DNA of 64,000 nt, taken from Chloroflexota bacterium. GTDB taxonomy: Bacteria > Chloroflexota > Limnocylindria > QHBO01. The notes beneath the pieces are model-generated. The model did no database searches. It had not been told where the DNA came from and worked only from the letters and a program-made list of their open reading frames with translations. The stretch spans positions 1-64,000 of the forward strand of contig JAILWI010000004.1 of NCBI GenBank assembly GCA_025699005.1, given 5' to 3'. Shown here in pieces: positions 15,009 to 28,829 of the stretch (the stretch's first letter is position 1; each line of letters begins with the position of its first letter). Made by a program: the position numbers and the translations under genes.

Positions 15009-16637
15009 GTGGCGAAGCAGCTGCTGTTCGAGGAAGAGGCACGTCGCTCCCTGAAGCGCGGCGTCGACAAGATGGCCGATGCCGTCAAGGTCACGCTCGG
15101 GCCGAAGGGCCGATACGCTCTTCTCGACAAGAAATTCGGCGCACCGACCATCACGAATGACGGTGTCACCATCGCCCGCGACATCGAGCTCGAGGATCCC
15201 TACGAGAACATGGGGGCCCAGCTGCTCGAGGAGGTCGCGACGAAGACGAACGACGTGGCCGGTGACGGCACCACCACCTCGATCGTTCTCGCTCAGGCCA
15301 TCATCACCGAGGGCCTGAAGAACGTCACCGCCGGCGCCAGCCCGATGGGCCTGAAGCGCGGCATCGAGAAGGGCGTCGCCGCCATCGTGGAGGAGATCAA
15401 GAGCCTGTCGAAGCCGGTCGAGACGACCGACGACATCGCCCACATCGCCGCGATCAGCGCCCGCGACACCGAGATCGGCCAGATGATCGCCGACGTCATG
15501 GACAAGGTCGGCAAGGACGGCGTCGTCACCGTCGAGGAGTCGCAGGGCCTGAAGCTCGACAAGGAGTACGTGGAGGGCATGCAGCTCGACCGCGGCTACC
15601 TGTCGGCCTACATGGTCACGTCGACCGACGGCGGCAAGATGGAGGCGTCGCTCGACCAGCCGTTCGTGCTCGTCACGGACAAGAAGATCAGCGCGGTCGC
15701 CGACATCCTTCCGACGCTCGAGAAGACTGTCTCCACCGGCAAGCCGCTCCTGATCATCGCCGAGGACGTCGACGGTGAGGCGCTCGCGACGCTCGTGGTC
15801 AACAAGCTGCGTGGCACGATCAACGTGCTCGCGGTGAAGGCTCCGGGCTTCGGCGATCGCCGCAAGGCCATGCTCGAGGACATCGCGACCCTGACGGGCG
15901 CGCGGGTCATCAGCGAAGAGGTCGGCCGCAAGCTCGACAGCGTGCAGCTCGAGGACCTCGGCCAGGCTCGTCGCGTGACGGCGACCAAGGACGCCACCAC
16001 GATCGTCGAGGGCAAGGGCTCCGAGGAGGCGATCAAGGCCCGCATCGGCCAGATCAAGCTCCAGATCGAGGACACGACCAGCGACTTCGATCGCGAGAAG
16101 CTCCAGGAGCGCCTCGCGAAGCTGTCCGGCGGCGTCGCGGTTCTCAAGGTCGGCGCGGCCACCGAGGTCGAGCTCAAGGAGAAGAAGCACCGCATCGAGG
16201 ATGCGCTGTCGGCGGCTCGCGCCGGCGTCGAGGAGGGCATGGTCGCCGGTGGCGGCTCGGTCCTCATCCACGCTCTGCCGGCCCTCGACAAGGTCGAGGT
16301 GCTCGGTGACGAGCTCATCGGCGTGAACATCCTGCGCCGCGCGCTCGAGGAGCCACTGCGCCAGATCGCGATCAACGCCGGCCAGGAAGGCTCGGTCGTC
16401 GTCGAGGCGGTCCGCAAGCTCCCCGCCGGCAGCGGCTACGACGCCGCCAAGGGCGAGTACGGCGACCTGTTCGCCACCGGTGTCATCGACCCGGCCAAGG
16501 TGACCCGCTCGGCGCTCGAGAACGCCGCCTCGGTCGCCAGCCTGCTCCTCACCACCGAGACGGTCATCACCGACCTCCCGGAGAAGGAGAAGGCGATGCC
16601 GGGTATGCCGCCCGGCGGTGGCGGGATGGACTTCTAG
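15009..16637 (+). CDS. groEL: Chaperonin GroEL
   Basis: 542 residues, full length. Key motifs are [29 protein letters not shown], the ATP-site [24 protein letters not shown](LP)AL and the C-terminal Gly-Met tail [16 protein letters not shown] start with GAGGAGGATG upstream. It forms the double-ring chaperonin with GroES. The gene is followed by a strong hairpin, so the transcript likely ends here. Confidence 0.98.
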   Translation: MAKQLLFEEEARRSLKRGVDKMADAVKVTLGPKGRYALLDKKFGAPTITNDGVTIARDIELEDPYENMGAQLLEEVATKTNDVAGDGTTTSIVLAQAIITEGLKNVTAGASPMGLKRGIEKGVAAIVEEIKSLSKPVETTDDIAHIAAISARDTEIGQMIADVMDKVGKDGVVTVEESQGLKLDKEYVEGMQLDRGYLSAYMVTSTDGGKMEASLDQPFVLVTDKKISAVADILPTLEKTVSTGKPLLIIAEDVDGEALATLVVNKLRGTINVLAVKAPGFGDRRKAMLEDIATLTGARVISEEVGRKLDSVQLEDLGQARRVTATKDATTIVEGKGSEEAIKARIGQIKLQIEDTTSDFDREKLQERLAKLSGGVAVLKVGAATEVELKEKKHRIEDALSAARAGVEEGMVAGGGSVLIHALPALDKVEVLGDELIGVNILRRALEEPLRQIAINAGQEGSVVVEAVRKLPAGSGYDAAKGEYGDLFATGVIDPAKVTRSALENAASVASLLLTTETVITDLPEKEKAMPGMPPGGGGMDF

Positions 16638-16657
16638 TCCAGCCAGTTCCATGGCGC

Positions 16658-16683
16658 AGAGCCCCGGCCTCGGCCGGGGCTCT
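16658..16683 (+). terminator. groESL terminator
   Basis: Stem AGAGCCCCGG with CCGGGGCTCT (10 bp) and six-base loop, 20 bases after the groEL stop; followed by CGCTGTTT. Confidence 0.8.
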
Positions 16684-16896
16684 CGCTGTTTCCAGCCCTC
16701 CCTCGCGTTCGACGCTCGTGCGTGCCAGGCGTGCTGCACCCGCGGCCCGGTGGCACCGCGAGCGCCGTACACTGCGCCGGAATCTCGTCGGGTAGCCGTC
16801 TCGGCGGCGATCATTGTCGATTCCGAACCGGGACTGAGCGTCGCACGATCGACGGCCCATGGCGGGCCGAGGTTCGAGCAGTGGAGGCCTGAATTC

Positions 16897-17265
16897 ATGC
16901 GCGCCGTGATCCTCACCTACGTTCACCCTGATGACGCGGCCACCTGGGAGGCAATGTCCCCCGAGGAGCGCACCGCCGATGTCGAGCGCCACCACGAGTG
17001 GTTCCGGACCTGGCGCGAGCACATCGTCGGCGGCGAGGAGCTCGACGAGCCGAAGACGGTGAAGGCCCTGAGGCCCGGGCGCCAGGGCGAGGGCGTGGCC
17101 GTCACGGATGGGCCGTACGTCGAGAGCAAGGAGTTCCTCGGCGGCTTCGTGATCGTCGAGGTCGACTCCATGGAGCAGGCGGTCGAGATGGCCGGCCAGT
17201 GGCCGTCGCTGACCAGCCAGCCGCGGTCGGTCGTCCATGTGCAGCCGGTGTACGTTCGAGACTGA
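16897..17265 (+). CDS. YCII-related (DGPF) domain protein
   Basis: 122 residues from an ATG with GTGGAGG upstream. MRAVILTYVHPDDAATW starts the ferredoxin-like fold; VTDGPYVESKEFLGGFVIVEVDSMEQAVEMAG is the DGPF signature and the second half. Such proteins are small stand-alone domains, often next to sigma factors, of unknown biochemical role. It stands alone here between groEL and pcrA. Confidence 0.85.
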   Translation: MRAVILTYVHPDDAATWEAMSPEERTADVERHHEWFRTWREHIVGGEELDEPKTVKALRPGRQGEGVAVTDGPYVESKEFLGGFVIVEVDSMEQAVEMAGQWPSLTSQPRSVVHVQPVYVRD

Positions 17266-17298
17266 GCTCGTGGCACGCGGCGTGCATTCGAGCTCCGC

Positions 17299-17403
17299 AT
17301 GGAAGTCATCGCCGTCCTGATCGTGCTCGCGGTCGGCATCATGCTCGAGCGACGGAGCCCCGCCCCGGCTCCCTCGCGCGTTCGCACCACTCGCCACCGC
17401 TGA
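17299..17403 (+). CDS. Putative 34-residue membrane peptide
   Basis: ATG 17299 to TGA 17403 encodes a hydrophobic N-terminal helix (MEVIAVLIVLAVGIMLERR) and a basic Pro/Arg tail. The ribosome binding site is weak (CGAG). Composition is typical of single-span small proteins, but nothing else supports expression. Confidence 0.3.
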   Translation: MEVIAVLIVLAVGIMLERRSPAPAPSRVRTTRHR

Positions 17404-17447
17404 CGGGCGGGCCCTTCGGTCCGTCTGCGCGCTGGCGGAGGCACCCG

Positions 17448-17453
17448 TAGAAT
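17448..17453 (+). promoter_or_regulatory. -10 element TAGAAT before pcrA
   Basis: TAGAAT then CGGGTTG and the ATG of pcrA at 17461; the seven-base gap and absence of a ribosome binding site indicate a leaderless transcript. Confidence 0.6.
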
Positions 17454-17460
17454 CGGGTTG

Positions 17461-19935
17461 ATGCCCGATGCCCCCGCGAGCCCACGTCCCCCGCGCCTGT
17501 CGCCCCAGGAGATCCTGGACCGGCTGAACGAGCCCCAGCGCCAGGCCGTCGGTCATCTCACCGGCCCGCTGCTCATCCTGGCCGGTGCCGGCAGCGGCAA
17601 GACACGCGTGCTCGCGCACCGCGTCGCCTACCTCATCGCGTCCGGCTACAAGCCGTGGCAGATCGTCGCCGTCACGTTCACGAACAAGGCCGCCGGGGAG
17701 ATGCGTGAGCGGATCGCCGGCCTCATCGGCGAGGAGGCGGCCCGCGAGGCCGCCATCGGCACGTTCCACTCGCTGTGCGCCCGCATCCTGCGGCGCGAGG
17801 GCCAGGCCATCGGCCTGACGCGCAGCTTCACGATCTACGATCGCGCCGACCAGGTGGCACTCGTGAAGTCCATCCTGCGCCGGCTCGATCTCGACGAGAA
17901 GCGCTTCAGCCCGAACGGCATGCTGGCCTGGATCGGCCAACGCAAGGACGAGCTCGCCGATGTCGCCACCGCGTCACGGCAGGCGACGAACTACTTTGAC
18001 GAGACGGCGGCCCGCGTGTACGAGGCGTACCAGCGCCAGATGGCGGAGGACGACGCCGTCGATTTTGATGACCTGCTCATGCGGACGGTCTTCCTGTTCG
18101 AGCAGCATCCCGACGTGCTGGCGCGCTACCAGGGCCGCTGGCAGCAGATCAACGTCGACGAGTACCAGGACACGAACCGCGCGCAGTACCTCCTCTGTCG
18201 CCACCTCGCGGCCAAGCACCGCAACCTGGCCGTGGTGGGCGATGACGACCAGAGCATCTACTCGTGGCGTGGGGCCGACCTGCGCAACATCCTCGATTTC
18301 GAGGCCGACTACCCCGACTGCACGGTCGTGAAGCTCGAGCAGAACTACCGCAGCACGCAGACGATCCTCGATGCGGCTCACGCCGTGGTCAGCCGCAACG
18401 CTGGCCGCAAGGACAAGCGACTGTGGACCGATCGTGGGACCGGCACGCAGATCACCCTGTTCGACGCGTACAACGAGTACGAGGAGGCCGAGTTCGTCGC
18501 CCGCCAGGTCGAGAAGCTCGTCGGCGGTGCCGGCCGCGGCACGATGGCGAAGCTGCTCACATCGCGAGCCGATGACGAGGACGGGTCCCTCCGCTACGGC
18601 GACATCGCCATCACCTACCGCATCAACGCCCAGAGCCGCGTGATCGAGGAATCGCTCATGCGCTTCGGCATCCCGTACCAGCTCGTGGGCGGAACCCGCT
18701 TCTACGAACGCCGCGAGGTGAAGGACGCCCTGGCCTACGTGCGCCTGGCTCGAAACCCCGGCGATCGCGTGGCGCTCGGCAGGATCATCAACGTCCCGGC
18801 GCGGGGGATCGGCGCGAAAACGGTCGAGGAGATCGGGGCGTGGGCGGAGTCGCGCGGCGTGAGCATGTTCGAGGCGGTGAGCCAGGCCGGCCAGAATCCG
18901 AACCTCGCGCCCCGCGCCCGGACGCAGCTCGCGGTCTTCGCCGAGCTCATGCGCGGGCTCCAGTCGATGGTGGCCTCCGAACCGCCCTCGGCGATCTTCG
19001 ACGCCGCTCTCGAGCGCTCCGGGCTGCAGGCGTCCATCCAGGATGGCACCGACGAGGGCGAGGAGCGCTGGGCGAACGTCATGGAGCTGCGCAACCACGC
19101 GGCCGAGTTCGACGAGATCGCGGCGCCCGAGGGGCTGGCGCGCTTCCTCGAGGAGGTGGCGCTGGTCAGCGACCAGGACGAGCTCGACGAGGCGCCCGAC
19201 CGCGTGACGCTCATCACGCTCCACGCGGCCAAGGGGCTCGAGTTCCCGGTCGTCTTCATCGTCGGCATGGAGGAGGGCCTTCTGCCGCACCGACGCGCGC
19301 TCGAGGATGAGCGTGAGCTCGAGGAGGAGCGCCGGCTCGCGTACGTGGGCATGACGCGCGCCAAGGATCGGCTGTACCTGGTCCACGCCCATCACCGGTC
19401 GACCTACGGCGTGGGGGCACAGTCCGACGCGTCGCGCTTCCTGGCCGAGCTTCCGGAGGAGCTCCTCGCCGCCGAACGCAGCGCCGCACCGTTCCGACGT
19501 GGTGGCGGCGACTGGCCGCGCGGCACGGATGACGGCGGCTGGACGCCGGGTGGATACCGAGCGCCGGGACGTCGCGTCCAGGAGCCGCTGCGACCGATCT
19601 CGCTGCCCGATCTCGCGACCCCGGCCGCACCGCGACCGGTCGGCCGCCGCCTCGACGCGGTTCGGGAGCGGGTCGCATCGGCCAGCTACGAGGGGGCCGG
19701 CGCGGTGGACCTCGGCAGCGGGACCTTCTCGGCTGCCGGAGCCGGCGATGCGCTCGGGGCGGAGGAGGATCCTTCGTGGAGGGCCGGCGATCGGGTGAGG
19801 CACAAGCGGTTCGGCGACGGGATCGTGGTCAGCAGCCGCATCGTGAAGGGGGACGAGGAGGTCACGGTCGCCTTCGTCGGCGAGGGCGTGAAGCGGCTCA
19901 TCGCCGCGTACGCCGGACTGGAGCGGACGGGCTGA
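17461..19935 (+). CDS. pcrA: ATP-dependent DNA helicase PcrA/UvrD
   Basis: 824-residue superfamily 1A helicase. Q motif and motif I at LNEPQRQAVGHLTGPLLILAGAGSGKTR; motif Ia VTFTNKAAGEMRERI; motif II DEYQDTNRAQY; motif III VVGDDDQSIYSWRGAD; motif V TLHAAKGLEFPVVF; motif VI VGMTRAKDRLYLVHA. After a Pro/Gly-rich linker, the last 50 residues (AGDRVRHKRFGDGIVVSS...) form the Tudor-like domain that contacts RNA polymerase in PcrA. It unwinds 3'-5' in nucleotide excision and replication repair. First gene of a compact run ending with the GNAT gene, including ligA. Confidence 0.96.
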   Translation: MPDAPASPRPPRLSPQEILDRLNEPQRQAVGHLTGPLLILAGAGSGKTRVLAHRVAYLIASGYKPWQIVAVTFTNKAAGEMRERIAGLIGEEAAREAAIGTFHSLCARILRREGQAIGLTRSFTIYDRADQVALVKSILRRLDLDEKRFSPNGMLAWIGQRKDELADVATASRQATNYFDETAARVYEAYQRQMAEDDAVDFDDLLMRTVFLFEQHPDVLARYQGRWQQINVDEYQDTNRAQYLLCRHLAAKHRNLAVVGDDDQSIYSWRGADLRNILDFEADYPDCTVVKLEQNYRSTQTILDAAHAVVSRNAGRKDKRLWTDRGTGTQITLFDAYNEYEEAEFVARQVEKLVGGAGRGTMAKLLTSRADDEDGSLRYGDIAITYRINAQSRVIEESLMRFGIPYQLVGGTRFYERREVKDALAYVRLARNPGDRVALGRIINVPARGIGAKTVEEIGAWAESRGVSMFEAVSQAGQNPNLAPRARTQLAVFAELMRGLQSMVASEPPSAIFDAALERSGLQASIQDGTDEGEERWANVMELRNHAAEFDEIAAPEGLARFLEEVALVSDQDELDEAPDRVTLITLHAAKGLEFPVVFIVGMEEGLLPHRRALEDERELEEERRLAYVGMTRAKDRLYLVHAHHRSTYGVGAQSDASRFLAELPEELLAAERSAAPFRRGGGDWPRGTDDGGWTPGGYRAPGRRVQEPLRPISLPDLATPAAPRPVGRRLDAVRERVASASYEGAGAVDLGSGTFSAAGAGDALGAEEDPSWRAGDRVRHKRFGDGIVVSSRIVKGDEEVTVAFVGEGVKRLIAAYAGLERTG

Positions 19936-20400
19936 TGGCCGCCGAGCGGATCGCGGCGGACCTCGCGCGCGAGCGTGAGCGCCTGTACGCGGGGGTCGCC
20001 CGCATCGCGCCGTCCTCGCTGACCACTCCGGGCCTCGTCGGGGAGTGGAGCGCGCGCGAGATGATCGCCCATCTCGGCTATTGGGCGGGCCACGCGGCCG
20101 AGCTGATCCACGCTGTCCAGGAGGGACGGGGCGACGAGGTCGGGCAGGGGGAGCCGCCGGTCGACGAGGTCAACGCGACGGTCGCTCGCGTCGCCCGACA
20201 GACGGACATCGGCGCCGTGCGCAAGCGCGAGGCCGCCTCGATCGAGGCGCTCGTCGAGCGGCTGCGTGAGCTCGATGACGCAATCCTTGCGGAGCGCCTG
20301 CCCGGCGGTGCGACCCTCGAGGAGGCCATTCGCGAGGACGGCCCAAACCACTACCGGGAGCACGCCGAGGAGCTCGAATCGATCACCGGGGGGCGGGCGG

Positions 20401-20408
<8 letters not shown>
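19935..20408 (+). CDS. DinB/maleylpyruvate-isomerase-like protein 1
   Basis: 157-residue four-helix protein of the DinB superfamily. VGEWSAREMIAHLGYWAGHAAELI contains the His ligand region, and DGPNHYREHAEEL holds the second His pair at the C terminus. In this superfamily, the triad of histidines binds a divalent metal and the proteins act in thiol-dependent transfer reactions. The ATG overlaps the pcrA stop (TGATG). A paralogue follows directly, overlapping by eight bases. Confidence 0.75.
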
Positions 20409-23487
<3,079 letters not shown>

Positions 23488-23491
<4 letters not shown>

Positions 23492-24507
23492 CGCCGGTCG
23501 CGGTCCGCGACGCCCGCCCGGAGGACGCACCGCGCATCGCGGCGGTGGCGCGCGCCAGCTGGGCGGACACGTACCGCGACATCTTCGAACCTTCCTACAT
23601 CGAGGACTTCCTCGACCGCAACTACCGGGTCGACGAGCTGGCACGCGCCGCGGACCGTGCGGCCGGGCGTGACGACGCCCATTTCCTGGTAGCCGAGCGC
23701 GATGGCGAGGTGGTCGCCTATGCCCAGTTCGGCGTCGGGAGCCGCGGTCCGGAGCTCAGCCGCATCTACGCCGATCCGGAGCACTACGGGGCGGGTGCCG
23801 GCAACGCCCTGCTCGAGGCGCTCCACGAGCGCATTCGGGGGAGATTCGACTCCTACGTCCTCGACGTCCACTCGCGGAACGCGCGCGGGCGGGCGTTCTA
23901 CGACCGGCAGGGGTTCATCATCGTCGGCGGGGGCGCCACGCCGGAGTGTGACCTCACGCTCGAGCGACGCCTGTCCCCGTCGCGGGTCGCCCTGCCGATC
24001 CGCACCGATCGGCTCGAGCTGCGTGCCCTGCGCGACGATCGGCGCGACCTCGACGCCCTTCATCAAATCTACGGCGACGCGGAGACGATGCAGTTCGTTG
24101 GCACGTCGGGGCGGCCGCTGGCGGACCGCGAAGCGACGCAGCGCATGCTCCGCCACCTCATCCGCGATGGTGAGCTCCACGGGTTCACGCTGTGGGCCGT
24201 GGACGAGATCGGAGGTGACTCGCTCGTCGGCATCGCCGGCCTGGCATGGGTCGAGGGTCACGGGCCCGACGTGGAGGCCGCCTACCTGTTCCGCCGCGAC
24301 CGTTGGGGTCGTGGCTACGCGACGGAGGCGCTCCGCTCCGTCCTCGAGGCCGGGCACGGGGAGCTGGGCCTCGGTCGCATCGTGGCGCTCGCGTATCCGG
24401 AGAACGAGGCGTCGCAGCGGGTGATGGCCAAGGTCGGGATGCGACCCGATGGCACGCAGCAGGCATATGGCCGGGAGCTGGTGCGCCACACCAGCCAGCG
24501 CGACTAG
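23488..24507 (+). CDS. Tandem GNAT acetyltransferase (fused)
   Basis: 339 residues with two GNAT domains. The first (1-155) is RimI-like: AVRDARPEDAPRIAAVARASW and YADPEHYGAGAGNALLEALH, the acetyl-CoA loop, then RAFYDRQGFI. The second (about 165-335) is of the RimJ/RimL type: IRTDRLELRAL, FRRDRWGRGYATEALRSVL and NEASQRVMAKVGM. The GTG at 23488 overlaps the OsmC stop. Substrates unknown. Its TAG stop shares the palindrome CTAG with the stop of the convergent MFS gene. Confidence 0.85.
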
Positions 24508-25745
24508 CGCCGTCCTCCGGCCATCCGGACCGCCTCGGGACGGCCTCGAAGACGGGCCATCGCCGCGATCCCGACGAGCGGGCCGATCGCCAGGACGCCG
24601 AATGCGAGGCTCCAACCCTCGCGAGATCCCGGGTCGAGGAGCCCGATCCCGACCATCGTCACTCCCGTCAGGAGGAATCCGGCGGCGGTTTGCAGGGCGA
24701 GCGCCGACCCGGCGGTTCCCGGTGGCGCGAGCTCGCTCACCGCGGTCGAGAACTGGGCCGAATCGGCGACCACGGTGATGCCCCACAGCACGAGAACCGT
24801 GATGACGATGGCCGCCGGCGCACCGAACAGAAAGCCGGCCACGATCGCGCTCGATCCCGACAGGGCCATGGCGGCGATCGTGAGCGTCGTGCGGCCCATC
24901 CGGTCGGCCAGTGCACCGGCACCGACGCAGCCGATGGCGCCCGACGCCACGACCAGGAAGGCGACCCCGCTGGCCCCCGCCGCCGGCACGTCGCCGGAGG
25001 CGGCGAGCGATGCCGCCACGAACACCGGGACCCACGTCCACATGGCGTACAGCTCCCACATGTGACCGAGGTAGCCGAGGTTGGCGAGCTGGACCGACCG
25101 CTCGCCGAGCGCGGCGCGGGCCATCCGCAGGCTGAGTCGGCTCGCCGGCGTGGCCATCGGTCCCTCGCGCACGGCGAGCACGGCGATCACGGCCGCCGCG
25201 AGGCACGGGAGCGTGGCGGCGAGCACCACCATCCGCCAGTCGAGCCCCGCCAGGGCGCCGAGCGCCCGGAACAGGTGGGGCATCGCCGATCCGAGCGTGA
25301 TGGCGCCGATGAGGACGCCGACGGCGAGGCCGCGCGACGATGCGAACCACCCGGAGAGCACCTTCATCGCCACGGGGTACACCGCCGCGATCCCGGCGCC
25401 GCTCAATGCCCGGAGCGGCAGGGCCGTGGCCAGGTCGGTGGCGAGCAGCGCGAACGCCGCGTTCGCGACGGCGGCCAGCAGCGCCCCGCCGGCGATGAGC
25501 CGTCGGGCCGAGATGACGTCGGCGGCTCCACTGAAGGCCACGACGAGTGCGCCGACGACGAAGCCCAGCTGAACCGAGACCGTGAGCAGGACGGTTTCGA
25601 CGGCGCCGATCGCCCACTCGTCGGCGATGAGCGGCGCCACCGCGGCCGCGCTGAACCACGGGACCAGGGCCAGCAGCACCGTGCTCGCCAGGACGGCCAG
25701 CTGGCGCCAGCGATCGCCCGGCGCGACGACGCGTGCCTCCGTCAC
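24504..25745 (-). CDS. MFS transporter
   Basis: 413 residues with about 12 hydrophobic helices. The MFS loop 2-3 signature is ISARRLIAGGALL and the matching C-half loop is GALADRMGRTTLTIAA. Related proteins are annotated as CynX/NimT-like or cyanate/nitrate-type transporters, but the substrate is not predictable. The GTG start overlaps the MaoC-like stop (GTGA). Last gene of a three-gene minus-strand operon. Confidence 0.85.
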   Translation of the reverse strand: MTEARVVAPGDRWRQLAVLASTVLLALVPWFSAAAVAPLIADEWAIGAVETVLLTVSVQLGFVVGALVVAFSGAADVISARRLIAGGALLAAVANAAFALLATDLATALPLRALSGAGIAAVYPVAMKVLSGWFASSRGLAVGVLIGAITLGSAMPHLFRALGALAGLDWRMVVLAATLPCLAAAVIAVLAVREGPMATPASRLSLRMARAALGERSVQLANLGYLGHMWELYAMWTWVPVFVAASLAASGDVPAAGASGVAFLVVASGAIGCVGAGALADRMGRTTLTIAAMALSGSSAIVAGFLFGAPAAIVITVLVLWGITVVADSAQFSTAVSELAPPGTAGSALALQTAAGFLLTGVTMVGIGLLDPGSREGWSLAFGVLAIGPLVGIAAMARLRGRPEAVRMAGGRR

Positions 25746-26161
25746 GCCGGGTCGAGCTGCATCGTGTACACGAGGCACTCGCCGCGCAGCACCTCCGTGC
25801 CGTCGGAGCGGTGCGCGACGCAGCGGAGACGCGTGATCGGCTTGTCCGCTCGCGATTCGATCACCTCGGCCTCCGCCGTGACCTCGTCGCCGATGTAAAC
25901 CGGCGCAGGGTAGTCCCACTCCTGGTGCAGGAAGACGCTCCCCGGACCGGGCAGCTTCATCGCGACGAGCGCGTTGAACAGCCCCGTCGTCAGACCACCC
26001 TGCACGACCAGTCGGCCGGCGCGCGTGCGCGAAGCGAAGGCCGGATCGAAGTGGAGCGGATTGCGATCGCCGCTGAGGCGCGCGAATGCCTCGACGTCGT
26101 CGGCGGTGAAGGTTCGCGACCACGTGGCGGTCGTCCCGACAGCCGGTGGCTCCCAGCTCAC
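25742..26161 (-). CDS. MaoC-like (hot-dog) dehydratase
   Basis: 139 residues of the MaoC/R-hydratase hot-dog fold. The catalytic segment is FARLSGDRNPLHFDPAFA, with Asp and His as in (R)-specific enoyl-CoA hydratases; LVVQGGLTTGLFNALV is the second conserved helix. It probably hydrates an enoyl-CoA or a related thioester. Start and stop overlap the neighbouring genes by four bases (ATGA, GTGA). Confidence 0.85.
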   Translation of the reverse strand: MSWEPPAVGTTATWSRTFTADDVEAFARLSGDRNPLHFDPAFASRTRAGRLVVQGGLTTGLFNALVAMKLPGPGSVFLHQEWDYPAPVYIGDEVTAEAEVIESRADKPITRLRCVAHRSDGTEVLRGECLVYTMQLDPA

Positions 26162-26988
26162 GGGTCGCCCTCGGCCAGGAATGCCTCCACGATCGCGTCG
26201 TACCCGTTGAACGAGCTCCGCACCGTGTGACCACAGTCCGGGTCGGTCCGCAGCTCGGCGCCGGGAATCGCCTCGGCGACCTGGCGCGTGGCCTCGACCG
26301 GGACGACCTGGTCGAGCTCGCCGGCCAGGATCAGCGCGGGCACCGCGATCTCCGCGAGCCGGTCGGTGACGAACGAGCTCGCGTCGAGCGTCGCGCGCAG
26401 CTCACCGATGAATCGCTTCGGCGTCGCCGGCCGCGGCTGGAGGCTCGCTGCCGCGGCGAACGAGCCGGCCTCGGCATCGCGGCCGGCCTTCATCTGCTGT
26501 GCCATCAGCCCGAAGAACGTGCCCCAGTCGCCCGCCTCCGCGAGGCCGATCCAGCGCGCCATCCGTGACGCCATCGGCGATTCGGGTGGGGTCTCGGACG
26601 AGACGGCGGCCAGGACGAGCCGCGCGACGAGGTCGGGGTGGTCGACCGTGAGCCACAGGCTGATGCGCCCGCCGCCCGATTCGGCCTCGAGCGCCACCGG
26701 CGCCAGGCCGAGGGCGCGCAGCGCGCCGGCGACGGCATCGGCGATGACCCGCGGATGCATGATTCGCTCGGCGTCTCCCGGATCGTCGGGAATCGGCCGT
26801 CCGATGACCACCACGGGCCGCCGCTCGGCTCTTCCGCTCCAGCGACGCGTGAGGAGCTGCTCCGTGCCGGCCAGGGGACGGAACCCGGTCTCGACGCCGC
26901 CGAGAACGACGAGGGGCACGCCCGAGCCTCCCGGCAGCGCGTACGACTCGATGTGCCCGCCGGGGATCGGGTGGGCTTGGATCGTCAT
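26158..26988 (-). CDS. Alpha/beta hydrolase
   Basis: About 276 residues. Strand order and [13 protein letters not shown], the nucleophile elbow region [30 protein letters not shown], the acid strand [15 protein letters not shown] and the terminal DCGHTV give the fold. The elbow reads ESGGG, with the nucleophile Ser in the expected turn; His is in CGHTV. The ATG at 26988 or 26997 is possible. First gene of the hydrolase-MaoC-MFS operon, divergent from gatC, with 36 bases between the starts, so the two promoters overlap. Confidence 0.75.
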   Translation of the reverse strand: MTIQAHPIPGGHIESYALPGGSGVPLVVLGGVETGFRPLAGTEQLLTRRWSGRAERRPVVVIGRPIPDDPGDAERIMHPRVIADAVAGALRALGLAPVALEAESGGGRISLWLTVDHPDLVARLVLAAVSSETPPESPMASRMARWIGLAEAGDWGTFFGLMAQQMKAGRDAEAGSFAAAASLQPRPATPKRFIGELRATLDASSFVTDRLAEIAVPALILAGELDQVVPVEATRQVAEAIPGAELRTDPDCGHTVRSSFNGYDAIVEAFLAEGDP

Positions 26989-27012
26989 CGGTCCCATCGT
27001 GCCAGATGGCGC

Positions 27013-27018
27013 TACCAT
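27013..27018 (+). promoter_or_regulatory. -10 element TACCAT before gatC
   Basis: TACCAT, six bases before the gatC ATG, without a ribosome binding site. It lies within 20 bases of the divergent hydrolase start. Confidence 0.5.
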
Positions 27019-27024
27019 CGGTGC

Positions 27025-27324
27025 ATGGCATCCATCAGCCGCGAGGACGTGGAGCACGTCGCGCATCTCGCTCGCCTGCATCTCACCGACGACGAGGTCG
27101 ATCGCATGCAGACCCAGCTGTCGAACATCCTCGACGCGGTCGAGACGCTGCGCGACGTCGACACCAGCCACGTCGGGCCGACCGCGAGCGTGATCCGGCT
27201 CGAGAACGTCATGCGCGAAGACGAGGCCACCGCGCCGATGCCGCGCGACGTGACGCTCGCCAATGCGCCGCTCCGCGACGATCCCTTCCTGCGGGTGCCC
27301 ACCGTGCTCGAGGAAGGCCGGTGA
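27025..27324 (+). CDS. gatC: Asp/Glu-tRNA amidotransferase subunit C
   Basis: 99 residues: [44 protein letters not shown] and the C-terminal [23 protein letters not shown] are diagnostic for GatC, which wraps around the GatA-GatB interface. The stop overlaps the gatA GTG start. Confidence 0.95.
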   Translation: MASISREDVEHVAHLARLHLTDDEVDRMQTQLSNILDAVETLRDVDTSHVGPTASVIRLENVMREDEATAPMPRDVTLANAPLRDDPFLRVPTVLEEGR

Positions 27325-28829
27325 GCGTCGAGCTCACGCCCGACGGCACGATCGCCGATGCCGTCGCCGCCCTCCGCGCGGGCGACACCAGCGCCCGCGA
27401 GCTCACCGACGCGTGCCTCGCGCGGATCGAGCGCGACGGCGCACGCCTGAACACGTTCCTCGCCGTCGACCCCGATGCCGCGAGGCAGGCCGCCGACGAG
27501 GCCGATGCGGCACTCGCCCGAGGCGAGGGGGCGGATCGACCCCTGCTCGGGATCCCGTACGCGCTCAAGGACATCTTCGTGACCCGCGCGCTGGACTTCG
27601 ATGGCCGGCCGCTGCCCGGCGGCTTTCCGACCACGGCCGGCTCGAGGATCCTCGAGGGCTACCGGTCGCCGTTTCCCTCGTCGGCGGAGGAGCGGCTGGC
27701 GGACGCCGGTGCGATCCTGCTGGGCAAGACGAACTGCGACGAGTTCGCCATGGGCTCGTCGAACGAGAACTCGGCCTACGGGCCGGTCCGCAATCCCTGG
27801 GACGAGTCGACCGTCCCCGGCGGTTCCTCGGGCGGCTCCTCGGCGGCCGTCGCCGGCGGGCAGGCCTATTTCGCGCTCGGCACGGATACCGGGGGCAGCA
27901 TCCGGCAGCCCGCCTCGCTGACCGGGACGGTCGGCCTGAAGCCTACCTACGGACGGGTGAGCCGATGGGGGATGATCGCGTTCGCCTCGAGCCTCGACCA
28001 GTGCGGGCCGTTCACGCGTTCCGTGCGGGACTCGGCCGTCGTCCTCGGTGCCCTGGCCGGACACGATCCCCGCGACTCGACGAGCGTCGACACCCCGGTG
28101 CCCGACTACGTCGCCGGCCTGACCGGCGACGTCAGGGGCCTGCGACTGGGCGTGCCGCGCGAGTACTTCGTGCCCGGCATGGAGCCGGGCGTCGAGGCGG
28201 CCGTTCGCGCCGCCATCGACGTGCTGCGCGCGGAAGGTGCGGAGATCGTGGACGTGAGCCTGCCGTCCACCGATCGCGGCCTCGCCACGTACTACATCAT
28301 CGCGCCCGCCGAGGCATCGGCGAACCTCGCACGCTTCGATGGCGTCCGCTATGGCCTGTCGGCCGGCGCGGACGAGCTGTGGGAGAACTACACCCGCACC
28401 CGTGGCGCCGGCTTCGGCCCCGAGGTCAAGCGACGGATCATGCTCGGGACCTATGCCCTGTCCGCCGGCTACTACGACGCGTACTACGTCAAGGCGCAGC
28501 AGGTGCGGACGCTCATCAAGGACGAGTTCGACGAGGTCCTGTCGAGCGTCGACGCCATCCTGGCCCCGACCTCGCCGACCGTCGCCTTCAAGATCGGCGC
28601 GAAGGTCGACGACCCGCTGGCGATGTACCTCAACGACGCGTGCACGCTCCCGGTCAACATCGCGGGCCTCCCCGGCATCAGCGTGCCGTGCGGCCTCTCC
28701 GACGGCCTGCCCGTGGGCCTCCAGGTCATCGGCCGCGCCTTCGACGAAGGGACCATCCTCCGCATCGCCGATGCCTACGAGCGAGTCGCCGGCTTCGGCG
28801 ACCTGCGTCCGGCCACCGCTCGTGCCTGA
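27321..28829 (+). CDS. gatA: Asp/Glu-tRNA amidotransferase subunit A
   Basis: 502-residue amidase. The Ser-cisSer-Lys triad is visible: Lys in [10 protein letters not shown], cis-Ser in [12 protein letters not shown], nucleophile Ser in [13 protein letters not shown]. It releases ammonia from glutamine for GatB. Synthesis of Gln-tRNA or Asn-tRNA by transamidation implies that at least one of GlnRS or AsnRS is missing or non-discriminating. GTG start with four-base overlap to gatC. Confidence 0.97.
   Translation: MSVELTPDGTIADAVAALRAGDTSARELTDACLARIERDGARLNTFLAVDPDAARQAADEADAALARGEGADRPLLGIPYALKDIFVTRALDFDGRPLPGGFPTTAGSRILEGYRSPFPSSAEERLADAGAILLGKTNCDEFAMGSSNENSAYGPVRNPWDESTVPGGSSGGSSAAVAGGQAYFALGTDTGGSIRQPASLTGTVGLKPTYGRVSRWGMIAFASSLDQCGPFTRSVRDSAVVLGALAGHDPRDSTSVDTPVPDYVAGLTGDVRGLRLGVPREYFVPGMEPGVEAAVRAAIDVLRAEGAEIVDVSLPSTDRGLATYYIIAPAEASANLARFDGVRYGLSAGADELWENYTRTRGAGFGPEVKRRIMLGTYALSAGYYDAYYVKAQQVRTLIKDEFDEVLSSVDAILAPTSPTVAFKIGAKVDDPLAMYLNDACTLPVNIAGLPGISVPCGLSDGLPVGLQVIGRAFDEGTILRIADAYERVAGFGDLRPATARA

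Noticed and set aside
14925-16916. 663-codon minus-strand frame
   Set aside because: Complement of groEL; the Asp/Leu/Val-rich composition is a mirror of GroEL codons.
17974-19803. 609-codon minus-strand frame
   Set aside because: Antisense to pcrA; no known domain and no start signal.
24246-25898. 550-codon plus-strand frame rich in Arg, Gly, His and Asp
   Set aside because: Antisense to the MFS transporter gene; composition is highly abnormal.
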